Shown piece after piece: positions 26,371 to 37,054 of a stretch of DNA of 64,000 bases. Within the stretch, counting starts at the first letter, position 1; the number at the start of each line of letters is the position of its first letter. This DNA is from Crocinitomicaceae bacterium (GTDB lineage Bacteria; Bacteroidota; Bacteroidia; Flavobacteriales_D; Crocinitomicaceae), in the NCBI GenBank assembly GCA_002709305.1, contig PAQM01000005.1:126258-190257 (forward strand). The letters run 5' to 3'. The notes under the pieces are model-generated. The model searched no databases. It saw nothing but the letters and a program-made list of their open reading frames with translations, and was not told the DNA's origin. The translations under genes were made by a program, and so were the position numbers.

Positions 26371-28335
26371 TTATTTGCCAATTGAATAAAGAGCTTCTTT
26401 GTTAATTTTAATAGTGTGTTTTTTTGCAATTTCTTCTAACCATTCTTTTTCTAAGAAATCTTGATAGTCAGATGTTATAGCTCCTTTAGCTTCATTGAAT
26501 TTTTTTTGTGATGATTCTAAGAATTCATGAATAAATATTGTATAATATTTACCATTATGTTCATAGATATTCAAAGGTGATGCTGACCCGAAATTCTGAT
26601 TTGCTAGGTATGCAGTTTTATTGATTGAAGAAATTTTTCTAATATGGCTAATTTTTAATTTAGAATTACCATTGATACTATCAACTATTGTTGAAGGTTC
26701 AAAAATTTCTGAAAAATCTTTCCAATTATTATGTAATTCTTTTACTTTGTTTGCTGTTTCGTAGTTTTCACATATATAAATATCTGCATCTATACGTTCA
26801 TCCCACATATATTTTGATGTGTTATTGTTATAAAATTCTTTCAGGCCTAATGTGTCTTTAATCGCTTTATTCCATACTTTATCAGACATTATTTCATAGA
26901 GTAAAATCCCATCATGATATTCTGTAATTAAAGCTTTAAAGTCAGGATATTTAATTTTTAATTTAGATTCTTCATAATTTAGAATTGTCTCTTTTTCCCA
27001 TTTATAGTACATTAAATTAATATGAGACTTTAAATTTTTGTTTTGAAAACCTCTATAATTCGATTTTAGATATTCACCAAAATCTTTTTGATAGAATTTT
27101 CTATTATCTAATTTAAATAATGCTTTATTCTTTTCAAGGTTTGATATATCAGATTCCCCTTTCCAATATGATGAGTCAATATTATTATAAAACCAATTAA
27201 TTCCTTTATTGTATTTCTTGTACTTGTATTCTTTTTTTAATTTTTTAATGAATGAATTTTGAGTTTCTTTAGATCTTATATCTTTCGAAACTTTTTTCTT
27301 TAAATTTTTTTCAAGTTTTTCAAATGGAGGAACATCAGTTAAGTTTAATCTTTTTATGATATGAAAACCATAATCTGTTCTTATTGGTTTTGAAATGTCA
27401 CCATTATTTTTTAATTCAAAAGCAGCTTCTTCAAATTCAGGGACCATTCTTGTAGAAGTTCCAGTTCCAAAGGCTGGTAAAATACCTTTATTTTTTTTAG
27501 ATGACGGATCATCTGAATATTTTATTACAAGAGAATCGAAATCTTTATTTTGTTCAAGCAAATGATATATTTCTTCAATTTTTAATTTTGCATTTTCTAC
27601 TTCTTCTTTATTAGCATTACGATTTACTGCAATCATTATGTGTGCTGTTTCAATTGTACCTTTCGCTGGTCGTTTGTCTGTAACTTTAAGAATATGGTAC
27701 CCAAATCTAGTTTTAAAAGGCATAGATATTTCAAATAAATCTGTTTTATATGCTTGTTCTTCAAATGGATATACCATTTGAAAAGCAGTGAAAAAACCTA
27801 AATCACCTCCATTTTTTTTGACGGAAGGGTCATCTGATCCACCATCACCTTTTGCAACATCCTCAAATGATTCTCCAGAAAGAATACGTTTTCTAAGTTG
27901 CATAATTTTATTGTATGCCTTAAGTGTATCATTAGGATTTGTACTATTTAAAATTTTCACCAATATATGAGATGCTCTAACTTCTTGTTTAGTTCTGTTG
28001 TATGCTTCTTTAACTAAATATTCATTCATAGATGAATCAGTTAGGTAGGGAAGAGCTAGTTGTTTATGGTATCCTGAAAGTTCTTTGACCAATTTAGGAA
28101 TAGTATCATATCCTAATGCCTCAGCTTCTGCAACTTTTAATTTGAATTTTTTAAAAAGTTCCATGTATTCATCGAGGGATTCTTGATCATATTTTGGGTT
28201 ATTATTGTTTTTTAAATATATCTGAAGAAATTCTGATTTAGTTATTTCTTTATCATTAATAGTCATTACAATTGATTCTTGACTAAAAGAATTAAAACAA
28301 AAAAGAACAATGATTGTTAATAATATTTTTTTCAT
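26371..28335 (-). CDS. Periplasmic peptidylprolyl isomerase with two parvulin domains
   Basis: A 654-residue secreted foldase. A signal peptide ends at NSFSQ. Two parvulin (PpiC) domains follow in tandem, recognisable by VRASHILVKI (about 120) and IETAHIMIAV (about 230), each with a later GYHILK/GYHIIK motif and GGDLGFF or KGILPAFG block. The C-terminal 300 residues have no motif I recognise. The ATG at 28335 is chosen since it starts the signal peptide; the longer reading overlaps guaB. It is 13 bp behind guaB and 10 bp before the next gene. Confidence 0.88.
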   Translation of the reverse strand: MKKILLTIIVLFCFNSFSQESIVMTINDKEITKSEFLQIYLKNNNNPKYDQESLDEYMELFKKFKLKVAEAEALGYDTIPKLVKELSGYHKQLALPYLTDSSMNEYLVKEAYNRTKQEVRASHILVKILNSTNPNDTLKAYNKIMQLRKRILSGESFEDVAKGDGGSDDPSVKKNGGDLGFFTAFQMVYPFEEQAYKTDLFEISMPFKTRFGYHILKVTDKRPAKGTIETAHIMIAVNRNANKEEVENAKLKIEEIYHLLEQNKDFDSLVIKYSDDPSSKKNKGILPAFGTGTSTRMVPEFEEAAFELKNNGDISKPIRTDYGFHIIKRLNLTDVPPFEKLEKNLKKKVSKDIRSKETQNSFIKKLKKEYKYKKYNKGINWFYNNIDSSYWKGESDISNLEKNKALFKLDNRKFYQKDFGEYLKSNYRGFQNKNLKSHINLMYYKWEKETILNYEESKLKIKYPDFKALITEYHDGILLYEIMSDKVWNKAIKDTLGLKEFYNNNTSKYMWDERIDADIYICENYETANKVKELHNNWKDFSEIFEPSTIVDSINGNSKLKISHIRKISSINKTAYLANQNFGSASPLNIYEHNGKYYTIFIHEFLESSQKKFNEAKGAITSDYQDFLEKEWLEEIAKKHTIKINKEALYSIGK

Positions 28336-28348
28336 CTTGATTAGTTTT

Positions 28349-29821
28349 TTATTTGATACTATAATTTGGAGCTTCACGTGTTATTGTTACGTCATGTGGA
28401 TGACTTTCTAAATATCCAGCATTAGAGATCTTAATGAATTTTGAACCTTGAAGCTTTGTAATATTTTCAGCACCACAATATCCCATACCTGATCTTAGCC
28501 CACCAACAATTTGATACATTACTTCGTTTAATTTTCCTTTAAATGCTACACGACCTGAGATTCCTTCTGGAACTAATTTTTTAATATCATTTTCATTATT
28601 TTGGAAATAGCGATCTTTAGAACCTTTTTGCATGGCTTCAATTGACCCCATACCTCTATAAGTTTTAAATTTTCTACCTTGATATATAATAGTTTCTCCC
28701 GGCGATTCTTCAACTCCAGCAAACATTGAACCAACCATAACAGAATCTGCACCAGCAGCAATTGCTTTTACAATATCACCCGTATATCTAATTCCACCAT
28801 CAGCAATAATTGGAACACCTGTACCTTCTAATGCCAAAGCGATATCATTTACTGCTGTTAATTGTGGAACACCTACACCGGCTATAACTCTTGTAGTACA
28901 TATAGAACCTGGACCTATACCAACTTTTATAGCATCTGCACCAGCTTTAACTAGGTATAAAGCAGCTTCTGCAGTAGCTACATTTCCTGCAATTATATCT
29001 AATTTTGGGAATTTACTTTTTACTTCTTTTAATTTTTTTCCAAATGATTCAGTGTGTCCATGCGCTGTATCAATTACAATAGCATCAACTCCAGCTTGAT
29101 TAAGAGCATCAACTCTCTCTAAAGTATCTTCAGTTACACCTACTGCTGCAGCTACGCGAAGACGACCATATTGGTCTTTACATGAATTTGGGTGTTCTTT
29201 AACTTTAATAATATCTCTAAATGTAATTAAACCAATTAGTTTATTTTCTTTATCTACTACAGGTAGTTTCTCAATTTTATTTGCTTGAAGTATTTCTTCT
29301 GCAGTTGCTAAATCAGTATTTTCAGAAGTTGTGATAATACTCGTTTTTGTCATTACTTCCTCTATTGGTCTTGAGTGATTTTTTTCAAAACGTAAATCTC
29401 TATTAGTTACAATACCAATTAATTTTTTGTTATTATTTATAACTGGTATCCCGCCAATTTTATTTTCCTTCATCAAATTTAGAGCATCTAAAACTATTGA
29501 TTCTTCAGTTATTGTTACTGGATCAAGAATCATTCCGCTTTCTGATCTTTTAACTTTTCGAACTTCCATTGCCTGCTCTTTAATAGACATATTTTTATGT
29601 ATTACACCAATTCCGCCTTGTTGAGCTATTGCTATAGCTAAACTAGATTCTGTAACTGTATCCATTGCTGCAGAAACAATAGGAGTGTTTACTGAAATAT
29701 TTCGTGTTAATTTACTTTTTAGTATAACTTCGTGAGGAAGAACTTTAGAAAATGAAGGTATTAAAAGAACATCATCATAGGTTAGACCTTCTTTTATCTT
29801 ACTAAGATTTGAAAGAGACAT
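28349..29821 (-). CDS. guaB: Inosine-5'-monophosphate dehydrogenase
   Basis: A 490-residue enzyme converting IMP to XMP, the committed step to GMP. The (beta/alpha)8 barrel is interrupted by two CBS domains at about 95-215 ([15 protein letters not shown] region). The catalytic cysteine is in [15 protein letters not shown] and the IMP-phosphate/flap regions are [12 protein letters not shown] and [11 protein letters not shown] clear -7 promoter element lies 33 bp upstream. It is the first gene of an operon with three foldase-type genes and a MoxR ATPase. Confidence 0.97.
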   Translation of the reverse strand: MSLSNLSKIKEGLTYDDVLLIPSFSKVLPHEVILKSKLTRNISVNTPIVSAAMDTVTESSLAIAIAQQGGIGVIHKNMSIKEQAMEVRKVKRSESGMILDPVTITEESIVLDALNLMKENKIGGIPVINNNKKLIGIVTNRDLRFEKNHSRPIEEVMTKTSIITTSENTDLATAEEILQANKIEKLPVVDKENKLIGLITFRDIIKVKEHPNSCKDQYGRLRVAAAVGVTEDTLERVDALNQAGVDAIVIDTAHGHTESFGKKLKEVKSKFPKLDIIAGNVATAEAALYLVKAGADAIKVGIGPGSICTTRVIAGVGVPQLTAVNDIALALEGTGVPIIADGGIRYTGDIVKAIAAGADSVMVGSMFAGVEESPGETIIYQGRKFKTYRGMGSIEAMQKGSKDRYFQNNENDIKKLVPEGISGRVAFKGKLNEVMYQIVGGLRSGMGYCGAENITKLQGSKFIKISNAGYLESHPHDVTITREAPNYSIK

Positions 29822-29853
29822 ATTATTGAACTTATTTTTTAAATAAATTCCTG

Positions 29854-29861
29854 CAAATTTA
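29854..29861 (-). promoter_or_regulatory. Putative -7 promoter element for guaB (TAAATTTG)
   Basis: Read on the reverse strand the site is TAAATTTG, an exact TAnnTTTG match, 32 bp before the guaB ATG. It would give a leader of about 26 nt. No standard -33 TTTG is evident. Confidence 0.5.
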
Positions 29862-29894
29862 CATAAAAATTATTAGACTTGCTTAAATATTGAT

Positions 29895-30533
29895 ATGCGA
29901 CTATTTTTAATTTTATTTTTTAGTTTAATATATTTTTTTTCTTTTTCTCAAAAGAAAAAAAATGAACTAATTGATTCAAATCTAATTCAATTATCAGGTG
30001 TTATAGTTTCAAATGAGACATTAGAACCACTTCCTTATACTACTGTTTATGATAAAACAATAGGTAGGGGAGTAATAGCAGATTATTATGGTTTCTTTTC
30101 AATGGTTGTTTTACCAGGAGATACAATTTTATTTTCTTTTTATGGTTATAAAACCTCCTCTTACATTGTACCTGATTCATTAATTGATAATCGTTATTCT
30201 ATTATTCATGTTGCTCAAAGAGATACTATAGATTTACCTGAAGTTGATGTATATCCTTGGCCTTCGAGAGAAGATTTTGCGAGAGCATTTGTTGATATGG
30301 AACCATATGATGATGCCTTAAGAAGAGCTCAACAACAATTGTCAGGGGAAAGTTTAGCATTTGTTGCTGCTAGATTAGAAGGAGATGCATCATTGAGTTA
30401 TACTTCATCAAGAAATGAATACTATACAAAATTATATACCTCTGGTCAATTACCAGTTAATAATTTGTTAAATCCATATGCTTGGTCTAAACTAATTAAA
30501 GACTGGAAAGAGGGTAAGTTAAGTAGACAATAA
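29895..30533 (+). CDS. Secreted protein with carboxypeptidase-regulatory-like domain
   Basis: A 212-residue exported protein with a signal peptide (to about residue 19, FSFSQ). Residues about 32-105 form a CarboxypepD_reg-like beta-sandwich (QLSGVIVSNETLEPLPYTTV, then GVIADYYGFFSMVVLPGD), the domain that also opens TonB-dependent receptors in Bacteroidota. Here it is not followed by a receptor. The C-terminal half (DLPEVDVYPWPSREDFARAF) is conserved in small Bacteroidota proteins of unknown function. Probable periplasmic or outer-membrane-associated protein. Divergent from guaB, and 5 bp from the convergent HD gene. Confidence 0.72.
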   Translation: MRLFLILFFSLIYFFSFSQKKKNELIDSNLIQLSGVIVSNETLEPLPYTTVYDKTIGRGVIADYYGFFSMVVLPGDTILFSFYGYKTSSYIVPDSLIDNRYSIIHVAQRDTIDLPEVDVYPWPSREDFARAFVDMEPYDDALRRAQQQLSGESLAFVAARLEGDASLSYTSSRNEYYTKLYTSGQLPVNNLLNPYAWSKLIKDWKEGKLSRQ

Positions 30534-30538
30534 TATAT

Positions 30539-31783
30539 TTATAAATTAGGGTAGCACAAGAAATATTTTTCAACAGGTTTTGATAATGCAGAAATATTTA
30601 AATTATCAGAGGCTTTTGATAAATCGACAATTTCTCCAGATTTCATTAAAATATTTATATTTTGCTTTGATTCATTGTAAGCATTATTCTTTAGGGTATC
30701 TGAATAAATAAAAAAGTTTGTTTCTTTTTCTGTTAAATTATATTTTGATTTTATTTTTTTTCGAATTTTATCAACCATTTCTTTTTTAAATTTATTTTTT
30801 GAGATTTGAATTTTTAGTAAATCACGATTAATAATTCGTCTTGATAGGTCGGAAAGAATGAAATCTTCATGAAATTGCCAGACTTTAATTGCTCCAAGGA
30901 TATCAAAATCATCTAATCTTGAAAATTTTTCTAATATACTTGCATCTTCTATAAAGTTTTTTTCATTGATATTTTCTTTCATAAAGAATAATAAGGCTGG
31001 ATTTCCATATAGATTGCTACCTGATTGAATTAAATATTTAGCTCGTCTTAAAATATGAATTAGCATAAACTCACATACAACGACTGTTTTATGCATATAT
31101 ACTTGCCAATACATTACTCTTCTTGCAACAATAAACTTTTCTACAGAATAAATTCCCTTTTCTTCTATTACTAACTTGCCATTAATAACATTGATCATGT
31201 CTATAATACGATCACTACCAATTTTTCCTTCACTAACACCTGTATAATAACTATCTCTATTTAGGTAATCCATTCTATCCATGTCAAGTTGTCCTGAAAT
31301 TAACTGATGTAGAAATTTTTTTTTGTATTTATTGTTAAATATATCTAATGCTAAATCTAATTTACCATCAAATTCAATACTTAATTGTTTTATAAAATAT
31401 TTAGAAATTGATTCATGATTTATATTACAAACAATATCATATTCAAGTGCATGACTGAAAGGACCGTGACCAATATCATGTAATAAAATTGAAATTAAAA
31501 CTCCTTCTTCTTCTTCTTTTGTTATTTCATGACCTTTTTTTCGTATAGTTGATACTGCCTTTGTCATTAGATGCATGGATCCAATAACATGTTGAAATCT
31601 AGTATGTAAGGCACCTGGGTATACCATATGTGTCAAACCTAATTGATTTATTCTACGAAGTCTTTGAAAAAAAGGGTGTTCAATAATGTCGAATATAATA
31701 TCCATTGGAATCGAAATAAAACCATATATAGGATCGTTATATATTTTCTTTTTATTGTGAATTATGTTGTGTTTCGATTTCAA
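30539..31783 (-). CDS. HD-domain phosphohydrolase (dGTPase/SAMHD1-like)
   Basis: A 414-residue HD-superfamily enzyme. Metal ligands are visible in TRFQHVIGSMHL (His), LLHDIGHGPFSH (His-Asp) and DMDRMDYLNRDSYY (Asp). The layout matches the dNTP triphosphohydrolase-like family that includes YdhJ-type and SAMHD1-type proteins, so a nucleotide substrate is likely though not certain. The C-terminal 130 residues are helical and lysine-rich. It is divergent from porX (47-bp gap). Confidence 0.88.
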   Translation of the reverse strand: MKSKHNIIHNKKKIYNDPIYGFISIPMDIIFDIIEHPFFQRLRRINQLGLTHMVYPGALHTRFQHVIGSMHLMTKAVSTIRKKGHEITKEEEEGVLISILLHDIGHGPFSHALEYDIVCNINHESISKYFIKQLSIEFDGKLDLALDIFNNKYKKKFLHQLISGQLDMDRMDYLNRDSYYTGVSEGKIGSDRIIDMINVINGKLVIEEKGIYSVEKFIVARRVMYWQVYMHKTVVVCEFMLIHILRRAKYLIQSGSNLYGNPALLFFMKENINEKNFIEDASILEKFSRLDDFDILGAIKVWQFHEDFILSDLSRRIINRDLLKIQISKNKFKKEMVDKIRKKIKSKYNLTEKETNFFIYSDTLKNNAYNESKQNINILMKSGEIVDLSKASDNLNISALSKPVEKYFLCYPNL

Positions 31784-31830
31784 TTATATACTTTTATTTA
31801 TAGTATGTAAAACTAAAAAATATTAACCAT

Positions 31831-33375
31831 ATGCAGATAAGAATTCTTTGGGCAGATGATGAAATAGAATTGTTAAAGCCACATATTTTATTTTTAGAGT
31901 CTAAAGATTATTTTGTTTTTCCAGTAAATAATGGTAATTCGGCTATTGAAATAATTGAAAAAGAAGATTTTGACATAATTTTTTTAGATGAAAATATGCC
32001 AGGTATTTCAGGTCTTGAAACTTTAACTAGAATAAAAAAAATTAAGCAACATATTCCTGTAGTTATGATAACAAAAAGTGAAGAGGAATTCATAATGGAA
32101 GAAGCTATTGGAAATAATATTGCTGATTATTTAATTAAACCAGTTAATCCTAATCAAATATTGCTATCTATTAAGAAAAATTTAGATTCCAGTAAGTTGG
32201 TCTCTCAAAAGACTAATTTAAATTACCAAAAAGAATTTCAAGAATTAGGCATGAAATTAAACAGTACTTTAAATTTATCTGAATGGTCTGATTTATATAA
32301 AAATATAGTTTTTTGGGAATTGAAACTTTCAGAGATTGAGGATAATGGTATGAAAGAGATATTGGAAATGCAGAAAAAAGACGCAAATATTCAATTCTGT
32401 AAATTTATTCAAGATAATTATCTAAATTGGTTAAATGGAGTAGAGGAATCCCCAGAAATGGTTCATACATTATTTAAAAATAAAATTAATCCAAAGTTAG
32501 ATGAATCAAATGTATTTATATTGTTGATTGATAATCTTCGTTTTGATCAGTGGAAGATATTAAGTCCAACTTTAAAGAAATTTTATAATGTTAAAGAAGA
32601 AGAATTAGTATATTCAATATTACCTACATCTACTCAATATGCAAGGAATTCTTTTTTTGCTGGATTAATGCCTAGTGAAGTAGCTAAGAAACATCCAAAT
32701 TTATGGAAAGGAGAAGATTCTCAAGAAGGTAAAAATTTAAATGAATCAAAATTATTTGATTTTCAATTAAAAAGACTTGGTAGAAATTTAAAATGGTCAT
32801 ACAAAAAGATTACTAATTTAAATTCAGGCAAAAAATTAGTTGATAATTTTAATCAATTATTGGAAAATGATTTGAATATAATTGTATATAATTTTGTTGA
32901 TATGTTATCTCATTCTCGTACAGAAATGGAAGTTATTCGTGAGCTAGCAGACGATGAACAGGCATATAGGTCATTAACACTTCAATGGTTTGAACATTCT
33001 CCGCTTTATGAAATAGTTAAAAAATGTGCTCAATCAAGGAAGAAATTAATTATTACAACAGATCATGGCACAGTTAGAGTCACAAATCCTGTTAAGATTA
33101 TAGGTGAAAGAAATACAAATACAAATTTAAGATATAAGACTGGAAAAAATCTCTCTTATAAAGAAAATGATGTTTTTCAAATTAAAAACCCCGAAGATGC
33201 ATTTTTACCCAAAACTGGAATTTCATCAGAGTTTGTTTTTGTAAAAGGTCAAGATTATTTTGTTTATCCAAATAATTATAATCATTTTGTTAATTACTAT
33301 AATAATACTTTTCAGCATGGAGGTATATCACTTGAAGAAATGTTAATTCCATATATTGAGTTAGACCCTAAGTAA
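31831..33375 (+). CDS. porX: PorX, response regulator with PglZ phosphodiesterase domain (T9SS regulator)
   Basis: A 514-residue two-part protein. The N-terminal receiver domain has the acidic pocket (Asp9, Asp10), the phospho-acceptor Asp53 in FLDENMPG and the conserved Lys in MITKSEEE. After a helical linker comes an alkaline-phosphatase-fold PglZ domain (about 205-510) with metal-site pieces LLIDNLRFDQW, LPTSTQYARNS, TTDHGTVRV and FQHGGISLEEM. PorX with kinase PorY and sigma factor SigP controls type IX secretion genes in Porphyromonas, and the PglZ domain hydrolyses oligonucleotides. PorY is not in the window. The gene leads a tight operon with tsaE, ald and a nuclease-like gene. Confidence 0.93.
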   Translation: MQIRILWADDEIELLKPHILFLESKDYFVFPVNNGNSAIEIIEKEDFDIIFLDENMPGISGLETLTRIKKIKQHIPVVMITKSEEEFIMEEAIGNNIADYLIKPVNPNQILLSIKKNLDSSKLVSQKTNLNYQKEFQELGMKLNSTLNLSEWSDLYKNIVFWELKLSEIEDNGMKEILEMQKKDANIQFCKFIQDNYLNWLNGVEESPEMVHTLFKNKINPKLDESNVFILLIDNLRFDQWKILSPTLKKFYNVKEEELVYSILPTSTQYARNSFFAGLMPSEVAKKHPNLWKGEDSQEGKNLNESKLFDFQLKRLGRNLKWSYKKITNLNSGKKLVDNFNQLLENDLNIIVYNFVDMLSHSRTEMEVIRELADDEQAYRSLTLQWFEHSPLYEIVKKCAQSRKKLIITTDHGTVRVTNPVKIIGERNTNTNLRYKTGKNLSYKENDVFQIKNPEDAFLPKTGISSEFVFVKGQDYFVYPNNYNHFVNYYNNTFQHGGISLEEMLIPYIELDPK

Positions 33376-33792
33376 ATGATTTTTAATATTGAAAAAGTTG
33401 ATTCTTTAAAAGAAGTAGCTAAAGATTTTATGGATAAATTTAGTGGAAACAAGATATTTGTCTTTACTGGAGAAATGGGGGCTGGAAAAACGACTTTTAT
33501 TGCTTCTATTTTTCATATATTAGGTATAGATTCCTTTCAAGGTTCACCTACATATTCTATCTTAAATTCTTATAATAGTAAAGTTTTTGGTAAAATAAAT
33601 CATTTTGATTTTTATCGAATTAAAAGTGATGTAGAAGCACTTGATATTGGAATTGATGAAATTTTATATTCTGGTGATATTTGTTTTATTGAATGGCCGG
33701 AAAAAATTAGACATCTTTTACCAAATAATATTATTTGGTCGTATATTCGTGTAAACGAAGATAATTCAAGAACTTTAATTGTTGATATATGA
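33376..33792 (+). CDS. tsaE: tRNA threonylcarbamoyladenosine biosynthesis ATPase TsaE
   Basis: A 138-residue P-loop ATPase that works with TsaB and TsaD to make t6A37 on ANN-decoding tRNAs. Walker A is GEMGAGKTTFI, followed by the family SPTYSILNSY and FDFYRI motifs and FIEWPEKI near the C terminus. The start directly abuts the porX stop and the end overlaps ald by 4 bp. Confidence 0.94.
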   Translation: MIFNIEKVDSLKEVAKDFMDKFSGNKIFVFTGEMGAGKTTFIASIFHILGIDSFQGSPTYSILNSYNSKVFGKINHFDFYRIKSDVEALDIGIDEILYSGDICFIEWPEKIRHLLPNNIIWSYIRVNEDNSRTLIVDI

Positions 33793-35012
33793 TTACAGAT
33801 CCAGAAATGTTAAAGAAATTAATGCAACAAGGCAGTTTTCTCCCAAAAGAAGAAATGCTTGAGGTAACTAGTAAAAAAGGTAGTTTATTTATTGGTATTC
33901 CTAAAGAAACTTCATTTCAAGAGCAGAGAGTTGCACTAGTTCCAGAGGCTGTTTCTCTTTTGGTTTCATATGGACACAAGGTTAAAGTTGAAACTAATAG
34001 TGGGGAATCTGCAAATTTTTCTGATACTGATTACAGTGAAGCTGGTGCAGAGATATGTTATGATAAAAAGGAAATTTTTTCATGTAATTTAATTTTTAAA
34101 GTTGCACCTCCTGCAGAATCAGAAGTTGAGTTGATGCCAGGTAACCAGACATTAATATCGGCTTTACAAATTTCTATTCAACCAAAAGTTATTCTTAAAA
34201 AACTTATCGATAAGAAAATTACAGCAATTGCTTGGGATTATATTCGTGATGATAGTGGTATTTTTCCTGTAGTTAGAGCTATGGGTGAGATTGCTGGAAC
34301 TACATCTATTTTAGTTGCAGGTGAATTACTTTCATCTTTTAGTAAAGGTAAAGGTATTATGCTTGGAGGTATAACTGGAGTTCAGCCAACACAAGTTGTT
34401 GTTATTGGTGCTGGTACTGTAGGTGAATATGCAACAAAAGCAGCGTTAGGTTTAGGTGCATCAGTTAAAGTCTTTGATAATTCTTTATCTAAGTTAAGGC
34501 GGCTTCAAAATGATTTAGGAACTCGTGTTTATACTTCTGTTATTCAACCCAAAGTATTAGCGAAAGCTCTTATGAGATCTGATGTGGTTATAGGTGCATT
34601 AAGAGCTCCTTTAGGTCGTACACCATGTGTTGTAACTGAAAATATGGTGAAAAACATGAAATCAGGTTCAGTAGTAGTTGATGTGAGTATTGATCAAGGT
34701 GGATGTTTTGAAACGTCTAAAGTTACAACACATGATAAACCTACTTTTAAAGAATATGAAGTAATTCATTATTGTGTCCCAAATATTGCTTCTAGAGTTT
34801 CACGAACAGCTTCATTTGCACTGTCTAATATTTTTTCACCTATATTAGTAGATATGGGTGATAAAGGAGGTGCTGTGGGGTTGATATCTAGTGATTTAGG
34901 GTTCAGAAGAGGCGTTTATATTTATAAAGGTGTTTTAACTAGTGAAGTTCTTGGTAAAGTTTTTGATTTGAAATACAAAGATATAGAACTTCTTTTAATG
35001 GGTATGAAATAG
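33789..35012 (+). CDS. ald: Alanine dehydrogenase
   Basis: A 407-residue NAD-dependent dehydrogenase of the AlaDH/PNT family. The N-terminal substrate domain opens with GIPKETSFQEQRVALVPEAV, including the conserved Arg and Lys positions. The Rossmann fold appears in VVVIGAGTVGEYATKAALGLGA, and VIGALRAPLGRTPCVV and VVDVSIDQGGCFETS are family hallmarks. It deaminates alanine to pyruvate or the reverse. The first 30 residues are an extension common in Bacteroidota members. The ATG overlaps tsaE. Confidence 0.9.
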   Translation: MITDPEMLKKLMQQGSFLPKEEMLEVTSKKGSLFIGIPKETSFQEQRVALVPEAVSLLVSYGHKVKVETNSGESANFSDTDYSEAGAEICYDKKEIFSCNLIFKVAPPAESEVELMPGNQTLISALQISIQPKVILKKLIDKKITAIAWDYIRDDSGIFPVVRAMGEIAGTTSILVAGELLSSFSKGKGIMLGGITGVQPTQVVVIGAGTVGEYATKAALGLGASVKVFDNSLSKLRRLQNDLGTRVYTSVIQPKVLAKALMRSDVVIGALRAPLGRTPCVVTENMVKNMKSGSVVVDVSIDQGGCFETSKVTTHDKPTFKEYEVIHYCVPNIASRVSRTASFALSNIFSPILVDMGDKGGAVGLISSDLGFRRGVYIYKGVLTSEVLGKVFDLKYKDIELLLMGMK

Positions 35013-35465
35013 GTGATTGAGCCATTAAATTTACCAAATGCTAATCTTCGATTAAAGAAAAAGAATCGAAGATTATATGTATGGTGTATTGTTCGTAAAA
35101 AAGAATTGATTTGTACTCCTGAAGAATGGGTGAGACAACATTTTATTCACTATTTAGTAAATTATAGAAAAATACCAATCGGTTTAATATCTTCAGAATT
35201 TTCATTAAACTATAACGGTATTTTAAAAAGAGCTGATATAGTTGTGTTTAAAAAAAATACTGAACCGATTTTAATTGTAGAATGTAAAGCTCCAAATATT
35301 AATTTAAATCAAAAAACTATTTTTCAAATAGCACAATACAATTTTAAATTAAACGCTAAATATCTATGTTTAACAAACGGTTTAGATCATTTTTATTGTG
35401 AAATTAATACTGAAAATGGTAATATCAATAATATTGATGAGATTCCATTAGATCTTGTTGATTAA
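35013..35465 (+). CDS. HsdR_N-like PD-(D/E)XK nuclease domain protein
   Basis: A 150-residue single-domain protein starting with GTG directly after the ald stop. It matches the N-terminal nuclease domain of type I restriction HsdR subunits: the acidic residue lies in LKRADIVVF and the ExK pair in LIVECKAPN, so the catalytic core looks intact. There is no HsdM, HsdS or helicase motor nearby. I recall stand-alone proteins of this kind as conserved in Bacteroidota core genomes, often near holA, so a repair or housekeeping role is more likely than restriction. Its stop shares TTAA with the prfC stop. Confidence 0.82.
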   Translation: MIEPLNLPNANLRLKKKNRRLYVWCIVRKKELICTPEEWVRQHFIHYLVNYRKIPIGLISSEFSLNYNGILKRADIVVFKKNTEPILIVECKAPNINLNQKTIFQIAQYNFKLNAKYLCLTNGLDHFYCEINTENGNINNIDEIPLDLVD

Positions 35466-37054
35466 ACCTCTAATTTAAACTCTGAAGTTTTATGGAAACT
35501 AATATCTGGGTAATCTTGTTCTGCAACTCTCAATAAAAAAGGTGTTTCAGCTAAAAAAACTAAGTTTTCATCTTTATCCAAAGCAATATTTTTTTGTTTA
35601 GATTTTTTAAATTGTTCTATTGTTTGATTTTTATCCGAATAAATCCAACAAGCTTTAAAATAATTTTTTGGATTAAATCTACATTTCGCACCATATTCAT
35701 GTTCTAGACGATAGCTTATCACTTCGAATTGAAGTTGACCAACTGTACCAATTATTTTACGATTTCCTGGTTGTTGAATAAATAACTGCGCTACTCCTTC
35801 ATCCATTAATTGATTAATTCCTTTTTCTAATTGTTTTGATTTCATTGGATCTAAATTCTCAAGTTCCATAAATATTTCTGGAGAAAAGTTTGGTATTCCT
35901 TTAAATATAAAGTTTTCACCTTCATTTAATGTATCTCCAATCTTGAAGTTGCCAGAATCATATAATCCAATGACATCACCAGGAAATGCCTTTTCAATAA
36001 TGCTTTTGTCTTGGGCTAGGAATGACGTAGGATTGGAAAATTTCATTTTTTTTCTCAGTCTAACATGATTGTAGAATGTATTACGTTTAAATGTACCCGA
36101 AACTATTCTTAAAAAAGCAATTCTATCTCTGTGTTTAGGGTCAAGATTAGCGTGTATTTTAAAAACAAATCCTGAGAATTTTGAATCAGAAGGTTTAATT
36201 ACTCTTAAATTAGTATCACGTCCTTTTGGTGAAGGAGCAATTTCACAAAAAGTATTTAGTAACTCTTGTACACCAAAATTATTTATTGCTGAGCCAAAGA
36301 AAACAGGAGCGACATCAGCATTTATATAGGATTTGTGATTAAATTCATCGTAAACACCTTTAATTAATTCTATTTCCTCTCTTAACTCTTTTGTAGCCTT
36401 TTCACCTATTATTTCATATAATTTAGGATCATTTAAATTATTAATTGAATATAGATTAGTCGAAATACTAGTTTTGTTTGGAGAAAATAGGTTTAGATTT
36501 TTTTTATGGATGTTGTATACTCCTTTAAAATCTTCACCCATTCCAATTGGCCAAGATAAAGGAGTTACTTTAATGTTAAGTTTGTTCTCTAATTCATCTA
36601 ATAAGTCGAATGATTCTTTTCCATATCTATCTAGCTTGTTAATAAAAATAATGACTGGTATTTTTCTCATACGACAAACTTCCATTAGTTTTTCGGTTTG
36701 AGTTTCTACACCATTTGCAACATCAATAACAAGTATTACACTATCTACAGCTGTTAATGTTCTAAATGTGTCTTCTGCAAAGTCTTTATGACCAGGTGTG
36801 TCTAAAATGTTAATTTGTGTATTTTGATAGTTAAAAGCCATAACTGAAGTTGCTACAGAGATTCCTCTTTGCTTCTCAATTTCCATAAAATCTGATGTAG
36901 CTGTTTTTTTTATTTTGTTGTTTTTTACAGCACCTGCAGATTGAATAGCTCCACCAAAAAGTAATAATTTTTCAGTTAAAGTTGTTTTACCAGCATCAGG
37001 GTGAGATATTATTCCAAATGTTCTTCTTTTTTCAATTTCCAAATTATTTGACAT
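35462..37054 (-). CDS. prfC: Peptide chain release factor 3
   Basis: A 530-residue translational GTPase that recycles RF1/RF2 after peptide release. G-motifs are [13 protein letters not shown] (G1), the switch [20 protein letters not shown] (G3) and INKLDR (G4), all matching RF3 rather than EF-G. Length is the family norm (about 529). Start overlaps the upstream acyltransferase by 11 bp. Confidence 0.96.
   Translation of the reverse strand: MSNNLEIEKRRTFGIISHPDAGKTTLTEKLLLFGGAIQSAGAVKNNKIKKTATSDFMEIEKQRGISVATSVMAFNYQNTQINILDTPGHKDFAEDTFRTLTAVDSVILVIDVANGVETQTEKLMEVCRMRKIPVIIFINKLDRYGKESFDLLDELENKLNIKVTPLSWPIGMGEDFKGVYNIHKKNLNLFSPNKTSISTNLYSINNLNDPKLYEIIGEKATKELREEIELIKGVYDEFNHKSYINADVAPVFFGSAINNFGVQELLNTFCEIAPSPKGRDTNLRVIKPSDSKFSGFVFKIHANLDPKHRDRIAFLRIVSGTFKRNTFYNHVRLRKKMKFSNPTSFLAQDKSIIEKAFPGDVIGLYDSGNFKIGDTLNEGENFIFKGIPNFSPEIFMELENLDPMKSKQLEKGINQLMDEGVAQLFIQQPGNRKIIGTVGQLQFEVISYRLEHEYGAKCRFNPKNYFKACWIYSDKNQTIEQFKKSKQKNIALDKDENLVFLAETPFLLRVAEQDYPDISFHKTSEFKLEV

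Noticed and set aside
35013..35465. Type I restriction system
   Set aside because: Only the nuclease-like domain exists; there is no HsdM, HsdS or helicase motor in the neighbourhood.
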